Of a DNA stretch of 22,722 nucleotides, positions 20,525-22,722 are shown one piece after another. The position numbers and the translations under genes are program-made. Source of the stretch: Hemicentrotus pulcherrimus (lineage: Eukaryota; Echinodermata; Echinoidea; Camarodonta; Strongylocentrotidae). Under the pieces are notes generated by a model. That model saw only the letters and a list, made by a program, of their open reading frames with translations, had not been told where the DNA came from and did no database searches. The stretch spans positions 9,243 to 31,964 of the forward strand of contig BEXV01000224.1 of assembly GCA_003118195.1 (NCBI GenBank), read 5' to 3'. Every line of letters starts with the position of its first letter. Within the stretch, counting starts at the first letter, position 1.

Positions 20525-22505
20525 GAAAAAGAGAAAGAGAGGGAGGGATAGAAAGAGTGAGTGCCATAGAGATACAGAAGAACAAGAGAGAGGGAGAGAT
20601 ATATACAGAGAGAGAGAGAGAGAGAGAGAGAACAAACAAAAAAGAGAAAGAGAGGAGGAAGAGAGAGAGAGAGAGAGAGAGAGAGACTTCAGTGGAGGTG
20701 TGTGTGTGTGCGTGCGAAGCGTGCGCATGGGTGCAAATGCAAATAATAATATTGTTTGCATAATGTCATTTAATATTGGAAAACTAATTAGTGTCCAGGC
20801 AATACGTAGTTACTAGGTGAACTGTACAAATTAGAATTAAGTTTTAATATCAAACAAAATATTGAACATGAGGCTTATTTTGCTGACAAGATGCTTAACA
20901 ACATTGCTAATAAAGGCTTGGGTAGTGTTGTAATACGGTGTCCAAAGGGGCATATTCCCCGTATTTGCTCGCGCTCGGTTTTCAATAGTGATATCTGGCT
21001 GAAAATCACTATAGAATTTACAGGAACATCATAAACAAAATGTTATCTTCAAAGTAACCATGGAGTTGCTGAGATCCATCTACTAAATATTTAAACTGTA
21101 TAACCTCATATTTGATATTTGATTTTACTAATCAAGTCAAATCATTACAAGTAAAGCACACTTTGCTGCTTAATCTTTAATCGGTGAATGTATTTTTCGT
21201 CCTTCATTTCTTGGGCAGACTGTGATAAACATCCTTGTGAAAAAGGCTGGTGTGAGGAGACTATGGAAGGCTACAAATGTCACTGCTCGATTGGATATCA
21301 AGGAATACATTGCGATAAAAGTAAGAAATAGGAACAATTGTTTTGGTAATACTCGCAGAAAAAAAGTTATATTAGATTATAATTATTTAATGACCAGGTT
21401 TTTCACGGCGTTGATTTGGCATCTTCGCAGAGTTTCATAGGTTTTTGTGACATTTCCTTAGGTGAAATGACACATCCTATTCACCCCTAAATAATCATCC
21501 CTACTGGATCAATGCTCAGAGATATGAATAGTAAATTACATAATTATAGTTGCCATGTCGCAGGATAGCAGGTTTGAAACCAAGTCGATAGAGATTGAAA
21601 ATCCATTTTTTAAATTAGAGATTAATATTTGAAATTTTACTTCCTAATTAAAAAGTTGGCTTTATGCCATGACTGAAAACAAGATGATAGACGAAGACAA
21701 TTGTTGTGTAGTAGATGTGTATATTGTCTTCATTTTCTCTCTCTATTTGATCTTGTACCCACTCACCGTAATTATCATTTTTTTTCACCCACCCTTCTGT
21801 CGCTAAAATGTCTGCGTGAATTGCTGAGAGATCGTCTGCTAGTGCAGCGTTTCTCCTCAACTAATTTCCATCACAGCACCCTTTTTAGCAATAACAAATT
21901 TCGCATCACTCCAATTACAAACACATTACATAAGATATTTATTGTGCATCTCCCTGGCACTCGTGAAATGCCATGTACACATTAACGGGCACATTTGTTT
22001 CTTAATTTTGCGAGCGATCTAAGGGCGAGAGCTATACGTAATACAAAAAAAGAAGGTGTACATGAAATTTATATATAACATATATAAAATATATCACTGT
22101 AAAAAAAAAGAAGAAGGGTATTCGGGCACCACATTGCTCAAATATGGAGGTTTTCAGGCAATCTTCTGCCCAAAGCTTCCCGTTTCTAAATGTTTCGAGC
22201 GAGCGAGCGAGGAAGAAGAAATACCGATTACTATCTTTGAAACCCATTTCCACGTGGAATTACCAACTGGTTGAAAAATGCTGTGCTAGCGAGCTACTTT
22301 GACTGAGCGTTCAAATATAACGGAACACGTTTGCCGTTATTTAAATACGAGAACATGTAGTTTAGTTTCCATCTTTAACATCTAAAATTAAGTAATGTTT
22401 TTCTTTATTCGTCGGTAAATTATACAGATTCCCCCTCGAGTTCTAATAACGCAATGAAAAAGTCGACGACGACATCGACGTCAATATCAGAAACAGCTAT
22501 CACCG
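18667..22505 (+). CDS. Spliced gene for a secreted or membrane-tethered EGF-domain protein (3' end outside window)
   Basis: Five coding exons join in frame: 18667-18669, 19016-19076, 19804-20046, 21219-21320 and 22428-22505. The introns are 346, 727, 1172 and 1107 bases, all GT/AG. The 162 residues so far comprise a signal peptide (1 to about 22), an unfamiliar Cys-rich segment (C36, C37, C53, C83, C99) with a run of five Asp (77-81) and a sequon at N44, one EGF domain (C104 to C134), and a Ser/Thr-rich stalk (137-162). Junction codons formed by splicing are sensible: AGC (Ser22), GAC (Asp103, just before the first EGF cysteine) and AAT (Asn137). The gene must continue because exon 5 ends in GTGAGT. 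A membrane anchor, more EGF repeats or other domains could follow. Spacing C-x4-C-x4-C-x8-C-x-C-x8-C is closer to Notch/fibropellin-type EGF than to growth-factor EGF. I do not recognise the orthologue. Confidence 0.82.
19016..19076 (+). CDS. Exon 2: signal peptide
   Basis: Acceptor ...GAAACACAG ends at 19015; donor A|GTACGT begins at 19077. The frame, entered in phase 0 from exon 1, reads GNEQTLDLRVICVIVTCLVM, with a hydrophobic core VICVIVTCLVM fitting a signal peptide. It leaves in phase 1. No usable ATG lies within the exon itself, which supports the ATG-only exon upstream. Confidence 0.75.
19162..19202. repeat. GA microsatellite in intron 2
   Basis: About 40 bases of nearly pure (GA)n. 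Confidence 0.92.
19653..19697. promoter_or_regulatory. Possible intronic element: paired ATATTCATGA around GACGTCAT
   Basis: ATATTCATGA occurs at 19653-19662 and 19688-19697 with GACGTCAT (19672-19679, part of a CRE-like site) between. It lies in intron 2, about 100 bases before exon 3. Function is inferred only from the arrangement. Confidence 0.2.
19804..20046 (+). CDS. Exon 3: novel Cys-rich segment with Asp run
   Basis: A strong acceptor (ACACTTTTCTTTTGCTCCCAG) ends at 19803 and the donor G|GTAAAC begins at 20047. The exon is 243 nt, phase 1-1. It carries TCC (C36, C37), IEC (C53), GC (C83) and VC (C99), an odd number of cysteines, and NYT (N44). Asp77-81 are encoded by five GAT codons (19968-19982). 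The frame stays open beyond the donor to 20102, but using the donor restores Asp directly before the EGF cysteine and keeps phase, so I prefer it. I do not recognise the fold. Confidence 0.78.
20121..20712. repeat. GA-rich satellite-like array in intron 3
   Basis: About 570 bases of interrupted (GA)n ending in a short (TG)n. It is not uniform: a block containing ACAGAAGAACAAGAGAG occurs at about 20219 and again at 20574, with matching flanks (GATAGAGGGAGTGAG and GATAGAAAGAGTGAG), showing a 355-bp duplication. Open frames here reflect composition. Confidence 0.95.
21219..21320 (+). CDS. Exon 4: EGF-like domain
   Basis: The acceptor TTCTTGGGCAG ends at 21218 and the donor AAAA|GTAAGA begins at 21321. 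The 102-nt phase 1-1 exon encodes six cysteines spaced C-x4-C-x4-C-x8-C-x-C-x8-C, with EGYKCHC and GYQGIHC in the usual EGF positions. Symmetric phase-1 exons are the classic unit of EGF exon shuffling. No calcium-binding DxDE start was seen: the residues before C1 are IPD. Confidence 0.92.
21321..22427. other. Intron 4
   Basis: AT-rich intron of 1107 bases. It holds a short (GAGC)n near 22196-22210 and no further exon that I could recognise. Confidence 0.6.
22428..22505 (+). CDS. Exon 5: Ser/Thr-rich stalk
   Basis: An acceptor ...TTATACAG ends at 22427 and a consensus donor CACCG|GTGAGTAA begins at 22506. The 78-nt phase 1-1 exon encodes SPSSSNNAMKK then STTTSTSISETAIT, typical of an O-glycosylated linker between domains or before a membrane span. 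Its phase fits exon 4 exactly. Confidence 0.75.
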
Positions 22506-22682
22506 GTGAGTAAAAATGAAACCCAAATACATAGCACAAGAAATAAATAAACTTTGAAAAAAAATTCCCTCTCACACAATTTCCTTTTGGGGTCGTTGAT
22601 TGTCCTTATGCATAAAACGTAGGATGTACTACATTAGTAAACCATTCTTTTTGATACGGCGGAACAAATTTCCCCTTCAAGC

Positions 22683-22722
22683 GCGCAGCCAGGATATCAT
22701 TTTAGGTTGGGGGGGGGGGGGG
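22683..22722. repeat. Repeat edge ending in a G-run at the window end
   Basis: CGCAGCCAGGATATCATTTTAG followed by at least 12 G resembles the GCGGATCCAGGATTTT-plus-G block at 4580. It is probably the end of a dispersed element inside intron 5. The G-run may also mark a sequence gap. Confidence 0.4.

Noticed and set aside
20063..20816. Frames up to 232 codons on both strands
   Set aside because: Low-complexity translations of the GA array.
20985..21012. Small hairpin ATAGTGAT/ATCACTAT in intron 3
   Set aside because: An 8-bp stem is expected by chance in AT-rich DNA of this length.
21560..21580. B-box-like GGTTTGAAACC, possible SINE
   Set aside because: No A box at the right distance and no recognisable body or tail.
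1..22722. CRISPR arrays, bacterial operons, riboswitches or phage genes
   Set aside because: The tandem repeats are microsatellites or a degenerate minisatellite without unique spacers, and the genes are eukaryotic in structure.

Overview
This is animal (metazoan) nuclear DNA, not bacterial. It is AT-rich, mostly non-coding, full of simple repeats and SINE-like elements, and holds one spliced gene with GT/AG introns and a TATA promoter. The SINE tails (an 'acacccaggtgcagtaaat'-type core and a 'gtgcaatataaatg'-type end), the CR1/jockey-like LINE fragment and the repeat style suggest an echinoderm, with a sea urchin my best guess. That is recollection of repeat style, not a database match.

Two genes are well supported. 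(1) A minus-strand, apparently single-exon gene (7345-9198) encodes a 617-residue type I membrane protein: signal peptide, three Ig-like domains, a valine/leucine-rich membrane span, and a long tail with proline-rich stretches and two YxN motifs. (2) A plus-strand gene starts at about 18595 and leaves the window at its right end. I reconstructed it from short exons: an ATG-only coding exon (18667-18669), a signal-peptide exon (19016-19076), an unfamiliar Cys-rich exon with an Asp run (19804-20046), a textbook EGF exon (21219-21320) and a Ser/Thr-rich stalk exon (22428-22505). All junctions keep frame, and the last three exons are symmetric phase 1-1. The two genes are divergent, with about 9 kb between them.

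Layout. 1-209: minus-strand LINE reverse-transcriptase fragment. 216-2356: microsatellites in otherwise unassigned DNA. 3196-3352: minus-strand SINE. 3704-3875: perfect 78-bp-arm palindrome. 4366-4424: possible minus-strand signal-peptide first exon. 6322-6530: second SINE. 6921-7030: GA repeat. 7345-9198: Ig receptor gene, promoter near 9440. 9451-15310: almost featureless apart from a CT repeat (10867-11068) and a minus-strand SINE (about 11946-12003). 15313-15550: AGT repeat. 15957-16140: plus-strand SINE. 16281-16409: inverted repeat. 16592-16853: three diverged ~88-bp tandem units. 16829-17151: GC-richer patch open on both strands. 18006-18301: MITE-like element. 18410-22505: EGF-domain gene, with a large GA-rich array in its third intron. 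The window ends in a G-run that looks like the edge of another repeat.

Both genes encode secretory-pathway products, one a putative receptor and one a putative secreted or tethered EGF protein. Nothing in the sequence shows that they act together.
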